Translations under genes and position numbers: made by a program
NCBI GenBank assembly: GCA_965200115.1
Contig: OZ241336.1
Span: forward strand, 558,001 to 622,000
Length of the DNA stretch: 64,000 nt
Reading direction: 5' to 3'
From: JAPOUP01 sp026708635
GTDB taxonomy: Bacteria > Pseudomonadota > Alphaproteobacteria > Rhodobacterales > Rhodobacteraceae
Notes under the pieces: model-generated
The model's input: only the letters and a program-made list of their open reading frames with translations
Told to the model about the DNA's origin: nothing
Database searches by the model: none
Part shown: positions 24,878 to 32,851 of the stretch, in pieces
How the letters are laid out: each line of letters opens with the position of its first letter
Numbering within the stretch: the stretch's first letter is position 1

Positions 24878-25965
24878 CCAAGAGGCTCAACCCGGAAAAC
24901 CGGGGTGAAACCGGCGGGAGCGAGCGTTGACGTCGGGTCGAAACCGTCGTGGTTCTCGGTGGTGACGACGTAGAGCGCGGGCCCGACATGCTTGAAGAAA
25001 TCCCGACCCTCGAGGATCCGCACCGCCTGATCGATCGCGATACGGCCCTGGATAACGGTGGAATCCGTCGGCGCCGCAAGGATCTGGCCGCGCGAGATGC
25101 CCCGATCGACGCCAGGCGTGAAATAGTAGGAAACCACCTTGACCTGATCGGAGAGGCCCCGCGCGCGCAGGATCGGCACCGCGGCCTCGGCCGTCACCGC
25201 CGTACCCGCGATGTACCGAAGATCGGGATAGGTCTCGAGCGCGTCCTCGACGAGCTTTGACTGGGCCTCCTTGCCGGTGTCGCCATAGAGGGTGTCGACA
25301 ACCTCCACCGCGCCGGCCTCGACGGCGGAGAGAAAACCCGCGTTGCCCGCCTCAACCCAGCCGGCCCCGGCCGGACCGGGGAACCAGGCGACCTGAACGG
25401 TTGGCCCCCCGTCGGGATGCGAGGCCGCGAGGAACTCTCCGGCCTTTGCGCCCATTTCACCGAAGGACACGAGCGACTTCGCGCTCAGCTCCGTCGAGGA
25501 CATTCCGTTGATCACATCAATGACCGGAATGCCCTGGCCGCGGATCTCACCGACAAGGTTATTCAGACCGTCGAAGGAGATCGCGCCGATCACGACGGCG
25601 TCAGCTCCGGCTGAGACGCAGTCCTCGATCTGGCTGATCTGGGTATTCAGCTCCGTGTAACCGCCGGCTTCCACGAGCTGCATCCTGACTCCCAGACGTT
25701 CGGCCTCGGACGCCACACCGTAATTCACGCCCAGCCAGTAAGCGTCCTTCATATGCGGGAAGGACACGCAAATTTCCCATTCCTCGCTTGCCCGCTCGAG
25801 CGGCACGTAATCGACCGACGTCCGTGGGCTCGACATGTCGAAGGGAGGATCCCATCTCTCGACGGCATAGGGATACCAGGTGTCCTGTGCGAGAGCCGCG
25901 GCCGACAAGAGCGCCATTACCGCCACGCCCGTAACTCCCTTCACGCCAATGTCACGAAGTTTCAT
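24874..25965 (-). CDS. Periplasmic sugar-type substrate-binding protein (TorT/RbsB-like)
   Basis: A 363-residue receptor. A signal peptide (M-K-L-R, hydrophobic core, cleavage after A-L-A near residue 26) precedes a Peripla_BP_4-type domain related to TorT/RbsB, with G-A-D-A-V-V-I-G-A and G-Q-G-I-P-V-I-D segments. ATG 25965 has a strong GGGAGA site. The final codons and stop fall in a 13-bp direct duplication of IS-end sequence (24867-24879 and 24880-24892), so the natural C-terminus was probably replaced by the IS. It is the likely receptor of the RbsAC-type importer downstream and is divergent from the LysR gene. Confidence 0.85.
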   Translation of the reverse strand: MKLRDIGVKGVTGVAVMALLSAAALAQDTWYPYAVERWDPPFDMSSPRTSVDYVPLERASEEWEICVSFPHMKDAYWLGVNYGVASEAERLGVRMQLVEAGGYTELNTQISQIEDCVSAGADAVVIGAISFDGLNNLVGEIRGQGIPVIDVINGMSSTELSAKSLVSFGEMGAKAGEFLAASHPDGGPTVQVAWFPGPAGAGWVEAGNAGFLSAVEAGAVEVVDTLYGDTGKEAQSKLVEDALETYPDLRYIAGTAVTAEAAVPILRARGLSDQVKVVSYYFTPGVDRGISRGQILAAPTDSTVIQGRIAIDQAVRILEGRDFFKHVGPALYVVTTENHDGFDPTSTLAPAGFTPVFRVEPLG

Positions 25966-26080
25966 GAGTTCATCTCCCTTTTTGACTGAGTTGGAACTGT
26001 GGACCGAACGGCCCCTCTCGATGTCGGATATGGTAATGCGCCGAGAGAACCATGAGAAATTCAAAATAAACTAAAATATT

Positions 26081-26095
26081 ATCTGTTTTTCTGAT
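26081..26095. promoter_or_regulatory. Candidate LysR operator, ATC-N9-GAT
   Basis: A 15-bp imperfect palindrome, ATC-N9-GAT, in the AT-rich divergent region between the binding-protein gene and the LysR gene. Many LysR-type regulators bind T-N11-A dyads, and the ATC-N9-GAT form is known for some. It lies 116 bp upstream of the receptor start codon, a reasonable activation position. Confidence 0.4.
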
Positions 26096-26237
26096 TAATT
26101 ATCGTCGGCCAACTTCAGGTCCGCGGATGTGCAATGGCTGCGGAAACTATGCGATTGTCCCGTCAATATGGCATCAGGACTTCATCATTCCGATCCTCCG
26201 ACCCGTAGAATCGGATTGACAGCCAGAATGACATCAC

Positions 26238-26252
26238 CCATGATAATCATGG
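26238..26252. promoter_or_regulatory. Perfect 15-bp palindrome upstream of lysR-type gene
   Basis: CCATGATAATCATGG is a perfect 7-1-7 inverted repeat ending 30 bp before the LysR-type start codon. Its size and place suit a protein-binding site, perhaps for autorepression by the divergent regulator. It differs from the T-N11-A dyad at 26081, so it could serve another regulator. Confidence 0.4.
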
Positions 26253-26282
26253 ATATTTAAAAGAAAGGAATCTGAAAATCAG

Positions 26283-27182
26283 ATGGATCCGTCACTCAGG
26301 CAGATCAGGTATTTCATCGCTGTCGCGAATGCGGGCCAGATCTCGCGTGCCGCGCGTGACCTGAACGTCTCCCAGAGCGCCATAACGACCGCCGTTCGAC
26401 AGCTTGAGGATGTCGTGGGCTGCCCGCTCTTTCGCCGTCACGTGCGCGGCGTATCGCTAACCCATGACGGAACGATCTTCCTTCAGCACGCGCACCGGAT
26501 CTTCGCGGCCGTCGACGAGGCGGTCCACGCGCCCCGTTCGATCCGCAGCACGCTGACCGGCAAACTGCGCATCGCCATGACCTACACCGTCGCCGGCTAT
26601 TTCCTGCCGCAGCACCTCGAGCGCTTCACCCGCCACTACCCGGGGGTCGAGCTGCACCCCATCGAGGCCAGCAGGATCGATATCGAGTCCGGGCTATTGT
26701 CCGGCCAGTACGACATCGCGGTTCTCCTGACATCCAATATCGCCGACCAGGAAAGTCTGGCCTATGAAACCCTGATTCGCTCATCCCGGCGACTTTGGCT
26801 CTCGACCAGACACGATTTCCTCGAGCGGGACACCATCTCACTCCCCGATGTCGCGACCCAACCCTACATAATGTTGACCGTCGACGAGGCGTCCAATACG
26901 GCGCAGCGCTACTGGAATCAGGCCGGGGTCCGGCCGAAAACCCTCATGCGCACTTCCTCGGTCGAAGCTGTGCGGTCAATGGTCGCCAGCGGCATGGGCG
27001 TCACCATCCTGTCCGACATGGTCTATCGCCCCTGGTCACTCGAAGGCCTTCGTGTTGAGGCCAGGGACCTCACAAGCCCCGTTCCTACCATGGATGTGGG
27101 GCTTGCCTGGGCGGTGAATGTCGAACTGCCTCCTGTCGCCGCCGCGTTTTGTGAGTTCATACGCGCGGGTCCGATTTCGTAG
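26283..27182 (+). CDS. LysR-type transcriptional regulator
   Basis: A 299-residue LysR regulator. Residues about 1-65 are the winged helix-turn-helix (R-Q-I-R-Y-F-I-A-V-A, then A-A-R-D-L-N-V-S-Q-S-A-I-T-T-A-V-R-Q-L-E). Residues about 90-295 are the substrate-binding-like effector domain. It is transcribed divergently from the receptor gene of the lactam importer, the classic arrangement for a local activator, so it probably senses 5-oxoproline, a related lactam or the product. A strong hairpin follows the stop codon. Confidence 0.93.
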   Translation: MDPSLRQIRYFIAVANAGQISRAARDLNVSQSAITTAVRQLEDVVGCPLFRRHVRGVSLTHDGTIFLQHAHRIFAAVDEAVHAPRSIRSTLTGKLRIAMTYTVAGYFLPQHLERFTRHYPGVELHPIEASRIDIESGLLSGQYDIAVLLTSNIADQESLAYETLIRSSRRLWLSTRHDFLERDTISLPDVATQPYIMLTVDEASNTAQRYWNQAGVRPKTLMRTSSVEAVRSMVASGMGVTILSDMVYRPWSLEGLRVEARDLTSPVPTMDVGLAWAVNVELPPVAAAFCEFIRAGPIS

Positions 27183-27216
27183 GGTATCGGAGAGGAATTA
27201 TGCTCTCCGATACCCT
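27181..27216. terminator. Strong hairpin, probable bidirectional terminator
   Basis: A perfect 14-bp inverted repeat (AGGGTATCGGAGAG and its complement) with an 8-nt loop begins at the last base of the LysR-type stop codon. It is not followed by a T run on the plus strand. It separates the lactam-regulator gene from the convergent aldolase operon and could end transcription from both sides. Confidence 0.7.
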
Positions 27217-27342
27217 ACCGGAGGCCGTGCGCTCCGAACGTCGGCTGGCGTACCGCCGCGATGAAGCCCGCGAGTGAGACCGGGATCCCGCCGTCCGCGG
27301 CGGTTCCGCCCGGCCATTCGCGGCGCCGGGACATGATTCTCC

Positions 27343-27990
27343 TCAGGCCATTCCGGCTTCCGCGGTCTTTGTAAACCCTGACTGGCCATCTCCGCGCTTC
27401 CCGTGAATGGACGCCAACGCGTCGCGTAAATACGCGATATGCGCTGTCTCCTCGATGATCTCGGCCAAGTACTGGGCACTCATGAGTGACGGTCCGACCC
27501 CGATGGTTCCATGGTTGGCCAGGACCGCGGCCACGATCCCGGGGTCAGCGAAAACGGGATTGATTTCACGTTCGGTTTGGGGCCCGCCTCCCGGCGCCAG
27601 CGGAATCAAGGGCAAACGACCCATCTTCTCGATCGACTGCACCGTCAGGCATGGGATCTCAAGACCGGCGCATGCGTAGCCCGTGGCCCACGGACTATGG
27701 CAGTGAACGATCGCCCTTATGTCCGCGCGCGCCCGGTAAAGTCCGAGGTGAAATCCCAGATCCTTCGATGGCCTGTGGGGGCTCGGCTCGATTCCACCGT
27801 CCATATTCACGATCTGCAGGTTGTCACGGCCGCACTCGTTGAACCCGACTCCGGACGGCTTGATCAGGATCGCGTCCTGGCTGTCGAGCCTAACCGAAAG
27901 GTTGCCGCCGGAATTCGTCTGTAGGCGCAGGTCGAAGCAACGCCTAGCCGTCGCGATCAACGCATCTTTCTTCTCGTCGATGTCTGACAT
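27343..27990 (-). CDS. Class II aldolase/adducin family protein
   Basis: A 215-residue zinc-dependent class II aldolase (fuculose-phosphate aldolase fold). It has S-G-G-N-L-S-V-R near residue 27, I-K-P-S-G-V near residue 43, metal ligands in H-C-H-S near residue 94 and A-N-H-G-T near residue 158. ATG 27990 has AAGGAG upstream and gives the usual N-terminus. Family members cleave or epimerise sugar phosphates, or decarboxylate hydroxy acids. It follows the Tm-1-like gene by 13 bp, so the two act together, but the substrate is not evident. Confidence 0.88.
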   Translation of the reverse strand: MSDIDEKKDALIATARRCFDLRLQTNSGGNLSVRLDSQDAILIKPSGVGFNECGRDNLQIVNMDGGIEPSPHRPSKDLGFHLGLYRARADIRAIVHCHSPWATGYACAGLEIPCLTVQSIEKMGRLPLIPLAPGGGPQTEREINPVFADPGIVAAVLANHGTIGVGPSLMSAQYLAEIIEETAHIAYLRDALASIHGKRGDGQSGFTKTAEAGMA

Positions 27991-28003
27991 ATCCCAACTC
28001 CTT

Positions 28004-29161
28004 TCAGGCTGGCGCGAAGCTGTCGAGCGTATCGATGATCGCTCGCGTGGTTTCGGGCGCCGAGATATGCGCGTCAACCGCCGTCAGCGCGATGTCACCG
28101 CGAAGCGAGTCCGTGGCTCGGTCAAGAAAGACCTGCCGCAACACGGGATCCTCGATTGGGCCGCCGACACGATCCTGATGGGAAAAGCCTTCCATAGGCA
28201 CGATCAACGCGGCCGGCCCTGTAGCCGCGTTAAGACTTTCAACAAGCGCATCCGCGACCAAGGTCATTTCCTCTTCCACGAGCTTCACGTGGGTGAACAG
28301 GCCTGAATGCGCGTAGCGCGGGCGATCAAGGTATTTTTCCGGAATCGACGACTCCTCGCCAAGGCCAATGAAGTTCAGCCCGCCCGGCAGAACGATCCGC
28401 GGGAGCTCCGCTCCGGCGCTGAACCGACCGGGCATCGGGACATGGGTGCCGGCAAGATGAATGCGCGTCAATTCGTGCGGCGTCAGATCGATTATGGCGC
28501 TAAGCGCGCCACTTTGGGCGAACCGCGCGAAGGCCGCCCCACCGTAACCGTTGGAATGAAACACCGTGCTTTCCCGACCTCCGACAGCAAGCGCCGACAC
28601 CAGCGACGTGACGGCAACCTCGGTTGCGCCAAGTGCCGTAATGCCTATGGACGGGTCCGCGGCGGGGTCTATGACGCGGGTGTCCGGCACCCGACGCATA
28701 CCGCAGAGGCCGGCCGTCAACGCCGCCGTGTTTTCCAGAACCTCGCGCAGCGCGGCGTTCAGCCCGCAGATATCCACCAGGGTCGGCACCAGAATTACGG
28801 ACGAGTCGGCCACGAAAACGCGCGGGTCGAAAGGCATTGTGGTCACGAGCACCTTCGGGAACGCGGCGGGAAGGTCGCGCATGACACGAAGCGCGACCTC
28901 CCCGCAGGTACCTCCGCCCAAACCCAGTATGACCCGCATGCCGCCGTCAAGCGCCTCGACGGCGGCCTCGCGCGCGCGCGCCGCGGCGGCCTCCATCGCC
29001 CTGAGCTTTTCCGGCCCTCCCAGAACGGTGCCACCCGCTCCGAGCGACAGATCAACGGTGCGGGATGCGATACCGTATCCGGATAACCTCCGAGACAGAT
29101 ATCCGGCTTCCTCGGCCTTCGTTTCGAGCGCGGTCAACAGCAGGACACGCATCCGGCTCAT
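28004..29161 (-). CDS. Tm-1-like ATP-binding (UPF0261) family protein
   Basis: A 385-residue protein of the UPF0261/Tm-1-like family, with a glycine-rich nucleotide-binding segment (G-L-G-G-G-T-C-G-E near residue 81) and the family blocks P-F-D-P-R-V-F-V-A-D-S-S-V, F-H-S-N-G-Y-G-G and D-L-T-P-H-E-L. The plant Tm-1 homologue binds ATP and inhibits a viral replicase, but bacterial members lie in catabolic operons and their reaction is poorly known. Here it is coupled to a class II aldolase and a binding-protein homologue, pointing to an organic-acid or sugar-acid pathway. Confidence 0.88.
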   Translation of the reverse strand: MSRMRVLLLTALETKAEEAGYLSRRLSGYGIASRTVDLSLGAGGTVLGGPEKLRAMEAAAARAREAAVEALDGGMRVILGLGGGTCGEVALRVMRDLPAAFPKVLVTTMPFDPRVFVADSSVILVPTLVDICGLNAALREVLENTAALTAGLCGMRRVPDTRVIDPAADPSIGITALGATEVAVTSLVSALAVGGRESTVFHSNGYGGAAFARFAQSGALSAIIDLTPHELTRIHLAGTHVPMPGRFSAGAELPRIVLPGGLNFIGLGEESSIPEKYLDRPRYAHSGLFTHVKLVEEEMTLVADALVESLNAATGPAALIVPMEGFSHQDRVGGPIEDPVLRQVFLDRATDSLRGDIALTAVDAHISAPETTRAIIDTLDSFAPA

Positions 29162-29294
29162 ACGCCCTGCCCTTCAGCGGACCTGCGGTCATACCGGCAA
29201 TGATCCGTCACGACAGAAGGAGCGTGAATTCGACTGGCGGAACCGTGCGCGGGCCGCCCGTCGGCAAGCGCCGCACCCGCGCCCGTTATCGCTT

Positions 29295-30428
29295 TCAAGC
29301 CCGGCTCTCCTCGTAGGCCGCCTGCAGCGCGTCGAGCGTGGCGCGGTCGGTGGCCTCGCCGCGCAGGAAGGCATGCACGATATCGCCGCCCCGGTCCTGG
29401 AAGCCCATGTACCCCCGGTAGCGCGGCCGCAGCCACGACGTCTCGAGCGTCGCGCGGGTGTTGCGGAAAAAATCCCGCGAGGCGGCGTTGCAGCGGTCGC
29501 TGTCCCACGCGACGGCGTTGCCGGGCTGGCCGCCGGCGTCGAAGAAAAGCCCCGACTGGCACTCGGCCCCCGCGATCCAGAACGCGTATTCGGCGGCCAG
29601 GTCACGATGCGGGGAGGACGCGGAGACCGCGATGCCCGTGCCGCCGATCACCGTGCCGCGGGGTCCGTTGCCGCCGATCCCCGGAGCGTCCGCGAACACC
29701 AGGGGGAACCGGCGGTATCCGTCACGGCTGTAGTTGGTGTATCCGTAGCCGAACGGCGAGTAGCAGGGGCCGTCGGCGGTCCCGCCCATCCATTCGTACA
29801 CCCCGATCGGGTCGAGGGCCAGGCACCGCGGATCCATCAGCGACGCGATCTCCTCCATCATCCCGAGAACGTCGCGGCCGGCACCGCGATCGACGAAGCC
29901 GGCCCCCTCGGCCACGGGCGCGTCCATGTTCCGCGCCAGGCCCATGAACGTCATCAGGGCGTTTATCGGGACCAGCGCGAAGCCGACCCGCCCCTCGCGC
30001 GCCAGCGAGACGACCTCGCCCCATTCGGCCGGCGGCGCCTGGATCCTGTCCGGACGGTAGGCGGCGACGGGCGTCGCGGCGTCAATCGCCAGCGCCCACT
30101 GGCGGCCACCGAACCGGTAGGAGGGATGCGACGCGCCGACGGACTGCGCGGCCAGGGTGGCCAGCTCCCCGTCACGGCCCGAACCGTCAAGCGCCAGCAG
30201 AAGTCCCGAGCGCGCGACCTCGCCGACGTGCGGATGGTCGATGACCATCAGGTCGTAGCTGCCCGCCATCTCCTCGATGGGTCGGTCGGCGAAGGCCTGG
30301 AGCGAGCGCCTCTCCCAGGCGATCGAAACCCCTGGACGCGCCTCGGCGAACCTCCCGGACGTGGCCACCATCGGGTCGAAGCCGCGGGAATGGTCCCAGG
30401 TCATGCCGCGAAGCTCAGCCACGCCCAT
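29295..30428 (-). CDS. Solute-binding-protein homologue lacking a signal peptide
   Basis: A 377-residue protein of the family 1 extracellular solute-binding fold (R-G-M-T-W-D-H-S-R-G-F at the N-terminus, Y-D-L-M-V-I-D-H-P-H, a late G-G-Q-P-G-N-A-V-A-W segment). It begins directly with the mature fold. Neither ATG 30428 nor the earlier TTG at 30437 gives a signal peptide or lipobox, so it should stay in the cytosol. No ABC permease is in this operon; the CoA-transferase operon at 33.8-42.4 kb has its own exported receptor. It may act as a cytosolic binding or sensor protein. The gap of 133 bp before the Tm-1-like gene holds nothing recognisable. Confidence 0.8.
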   Translation of the reverse strand: MGVAELRGMTWDHSRGFDPMVATSGRFAEARPGVSIAWERRSLQAFADRPIEEMAGSYDLMVIDHPHVGEVARSGLLLALDGSGRDGELATLAAQSVGASHPSYRFGGRQWALAIDAATPVAAYRPDRIQAPPAEWGEVVSLAREGRVGFALVPINALMTFMGLARNMDAPVAEGAGFVDRGAGRDVLGMMEEIASLMDPRCLALDPIGVYEWMGGTADGPCYSPFGYGYTNYSRDGYRRFPLVFADAPGIGGNGPRGTVIGGTGIAVSASSPHRDLAAEYAFWIAGAECQSGLFFDAGGQPGNAVAWDSDRCNAASRDFFRNTRATLETSWLRPRYRGYMGFQDRGGDIVHAFLRGEATDRATLDALQAAYEESRA

Positions 30429-30663
30429 CCGCCTCAAGCGCCGCGCCGGCCCGCCCGGCGAACCGGGACGCGTCGCGGTACAGCGCGGTCATATTCGTTC
30501 TGCCTGCTCCGCTTCCGCGCCGGAATGCCAACGGCATCGCTTGACTCCCTAAAATATGGGCCTTCCGCAAAACTCCGGTCTCAGTGGGTCTGTCAAGGAT
30601 CCGGGAGGTCTTTCCATTGGAGATTGCATTCAAAGGACGACAGTTCCGATATTCCCACCATTA

Positions 30664-31098
30664 GAGCCTCTTGCAGAACTCCGCGGTTGAGCGGGTTTCT
30701 CCCTGAAAACGGGCTTTTTTCGACGGTTGCCTGGATATGGAGCCGTCCGTCCGGTATGCTGACGGTGATGAATCAACAACATACGGGGAGACGGCTCCAT
30801 GTCCGTGGGAGAGTTCGTATCAGAGGCCTGGCACCGTTTTCAAGGGGAACTTTTCCCCTTCCTCGCCGGGGAGGTCGGTCCGCTGGGGAAGACGCACCGC
30901 AGGTTCGTCGCCGTGCTGGACCTCGCCCCGGTGGAGCGGCATCTCCATCACGGCCACCGCGGCGTCGGACACCCGCCCGCCGACCGGAACGCGCTGGCGC
31001 GGGCTTTCGTGGCAAAGGCGGTATGGGACCTTCCGACCACTGTCGCCCTGATCGACCGGCTCAGGTACGACCCGACGCTGAGAAGGCTGTTCCCGTGA
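30664..31098 (+). mobile_element. IS remnant: left terminal repeat and DDE transposase N-terminus
   Basis: Starts with a terminal repeat (GAGCCTCTTGCAGAACTCC, then GCGGTT) matching, inverted, the right end at about 24874. From 30799 it encodes 99 residues of a DDE transposase N-terminus: A-W-H-R-F-Q near residue 10, then H-P-P-A-D-R-N-A-L-A-R-A-F-V-A-K-A-V-W and D-P-T-L-R-R-L, after which the frame stops. The C-terminal part is absent here but present at 24.5 kb. Dead element. Confidence 0.75.
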
Positions 31099-31099
31099 A

Positions 31100-31290
31100 G
31101 GTCTCCCCATTCCCTCAGCCACCTGTGCCTGGCCGTCAGGTCCGCTTGGAACGTCGGGTGGTCGCAGTGATGCGCCACCTTCTCGGGGCCGGTTTTCACC
31201 GCCCGCCAAAAGTTCACGATGTGGTGGTCGATGTCAACGACCATCTCGCGCGGCCTGTGGTGCGCGGTGGGCGGCCACTTGAAGACTGAC
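31100..31290 (-). pseudogene. D12-class DNA adenine methylase remnant
   Basis: About 62 codons on the minus strand match an internal part of phage-type D12 adenine methylases: V-V-D-I-D-H-H-I-V-N-F-W-R-A-V, then P-E-K-V-A-H-H, then A-R-H-R-W-L. The catalytic D-P-P-Y motif and both ends are gone. It abuts the transposase remnant at 31098, so an IS event probably truncated it. Confidence 0.6.
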
Positions 31291-31700
31291 GATGGAATGG
31301 AGGTCTCGGTAGTGCCGTTGGAGGAAACGGTCCCCTGGAAATACACGTGGGGCGGTCGGGAAGCCTACCCCCCGGAAAACGGCTAGACACGCGGTGGACG
31401 GCGGTAGTCAGCGCCCCGGCTATACCGGTGTCCGATCCGGTATTGAGTGCGGAAAGAAACATGACACGCCGGCGTCGTTTCGACAAACGGCCCGACAACT
31501 TGAATGCACCCCAGTGCCAGGCGATATATCTATGGTCAAGAGCCACTAAGGGCGCGGCGCGGTTGCCGCTTAGCAGACGGAGTTGAAGCTTATGTCAACA
31601 TCTGAATCCAATAACGGCATGACACAACAACACACAGGAGGCCGCGAGCGAAAGTGCCCAGGGGATTGACCCGGCAACCGGGCGCGCCTATCCTTGGATC
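31291..31700. other. Gap without recognisable gene
   Basis: About 410 bp between the methylase remnant and a small coiled-coil gene. No frame on either strand resembles a known protein, and I see no RNA gene. Probably decayed mobile DNA. Confidence 0.4.
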
Positions 31701-31940
31701 ATGGACAAGCCGCCGGACAATCACGAACTGGCCAGGCAGGTTGCCGTGCTGGAGGAACGCATGAACACGCACCGAGCCGAATACCGTACAGACATCGCGC
31801 GGCTCGCCGAAGACATGGCGAAGCGCGATGCCGCACGTTACAAGAGTGACGCCAACGCGAGGTGGTGGCAGACGGCCATCCTGATCGCCGCGCTCGGAAT
31901 CGGACTCACGGTCTACGGTTTCGTGACGGCTCCGCACTGA
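31701..31940 (+). CDS. Small coiled-coil protein with C-terminal membrane anchor
   Basis: A 79-residue protein of unknown function. Residues about 8-50 are charged and heptad-like (L-E-E-R-M near residue 18, A-R-L-A-E-D-M-A-K-R-D near residue 33). Residues about 56-76 form one hydrophobic helix. The design and the M-A-K-R-D segment recall the 101-residue protein at 895-1200, and both lie next to transposon debris. They may be divergent members of one family. A weak AGGAT-type site precedes the ATG. Confidence 0.5.
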   Translation: MDKPPDNHELARQVAVLEERMNTHRAEYRTDIARLAEDMAKRDAARYKSDANARWWQTAILIAALGIGLTVYGFVTAPH

Positions 31941-32212
31941 TCGCTACACATATACCACCAGCCCGCCGATATAGTCCGACAGCCGCCACGCAGCGTGGGT
32001 GGCTCGTACGGCGCGGCGGCTGGAGCGTCCGGTGTTCTTCGAGCGGGGGAAGGTGTAGCGGTTTGAGATAATCCGCGCCCGTGCTCTCCGCGACCCTGGC
32101 CGAACGCGACGGGCTGTAACGCGTCTGGGCGGTTCTCCTTCTGGCGGTCCCCGACATGACCCCGCCGGTATCTAGGCGGACAGTCGGCAGGGTCATGGAT
32201 CGTCGGGCTGGC

Positions 32213-32395
32213 TCACGCCGTGTCATTGAACGGGGTTGGAAAGATGTTTGGGTACGCTTTTTCGAGTGCCCTGCGCACGGTGTCGGGCAGCCGGCACTCC
32301 CAAACGCCTTTATCGTCGTCGTAGCGCCAGTCGAAAAAGTGTCTGCTTCCATTGTAGCCCCTGGTGTTCGCGAGCCGCCGGCCAAACGCTCCCAT
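32213..32395 (-). CDS. Hypothetical small protein
   Basis: A 60-residue frame with natural-looking composition (aromatics and charges mixed, for example F-D-W-R-Y-D-D-D and N-I-F-P-T-P-F-N). It starts 13 bp after the stop of another small gene on the same strand, suggesting a two-gene unit. No known motif, signal or membrane segment. It could also be the tail of a broken larger gene. The flanking 31941-32212 holds no recognisable gene. Confidence 0.35.
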   Translation of the reverse strand: MGAFGRRLANTRGYNGSRHFFDWRYDDDKGVWECRLPDTVRRALEKAYPNIFPTPFNDTA

Positions 32396-32408
32396 CAGTC
32401 CCGCCGCG

Positions 32409-32681
32409 CTATTCCCAGTCTTTTGGGATGTCGCTATCGTCGGGACAGCCGTACGGGGCCAGTAGATAGAAATTCCGCCCTTCTTTCAGCGTCTCAACCG
32501 CCTCCTCGACCCGGCGCGGGGGCAGTTCGGCACCAAGCGGGTCGCCCTTCAGGACCTCGATGTTCAAATCATTCAGGCGAGGTGGTTGACGTCGTTTTTC
32601 AAGGCAAAGCAGCTCGCGGTGCACGACGTCACTCAAGGTGTCCGACCAACCCCCCGAACGCATCCTGTCCCGTTCCTTCAC
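32409..32681 (-). CDS. Hypothetical small protein
   Basis: A 90-residue soluble protein of unknown family: helical and charged in the middle (V-E-E-A-V-E-T-L-K-E-G-R), with a Tyr/Pro-rich end (L-L-A-P-Y-G-C-P). The composition fits real coding sequence better than the opposite strand. It is followed on the same strand by the 60-residue frame at 32213-32395. It lies in a patch of mobile debris, so it may be element cargo. Confidence 0.4.
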   Translation of the reverse strand: MKERDRMRSGGWSDTLSDVVHRELLCLEKRRQPPRLNDLNIEVLKGDPLGAELPPRRVEEAVETLKEGRNFYLLAPYGCPDDSDIPKDWE

Positions 32682-32851
32682 TAGCTTTCGGCTACCGCGG
32701 CCTCTATCATATGAATATTTCAGGAAACGAACTTATCGGTAAGGACCGTCTGCCTCGCGGTCCCTTTGATGTAACTCCGTTGCATTCCCAATCGTGGGAG
32801 ACTGAGACGTGACCCGTTCTCTGGGGACATGACACGAAAAGGGAAAGACGC

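Noticed and set aside
28566..31289. A 907-codon open frame on the plus strand
   Set aside because: It is antisense to the Tm-1-like and binding-protein genes, is Arg/Pro/His-rich and has no domain; long shadows are expected in high-GC DNA.
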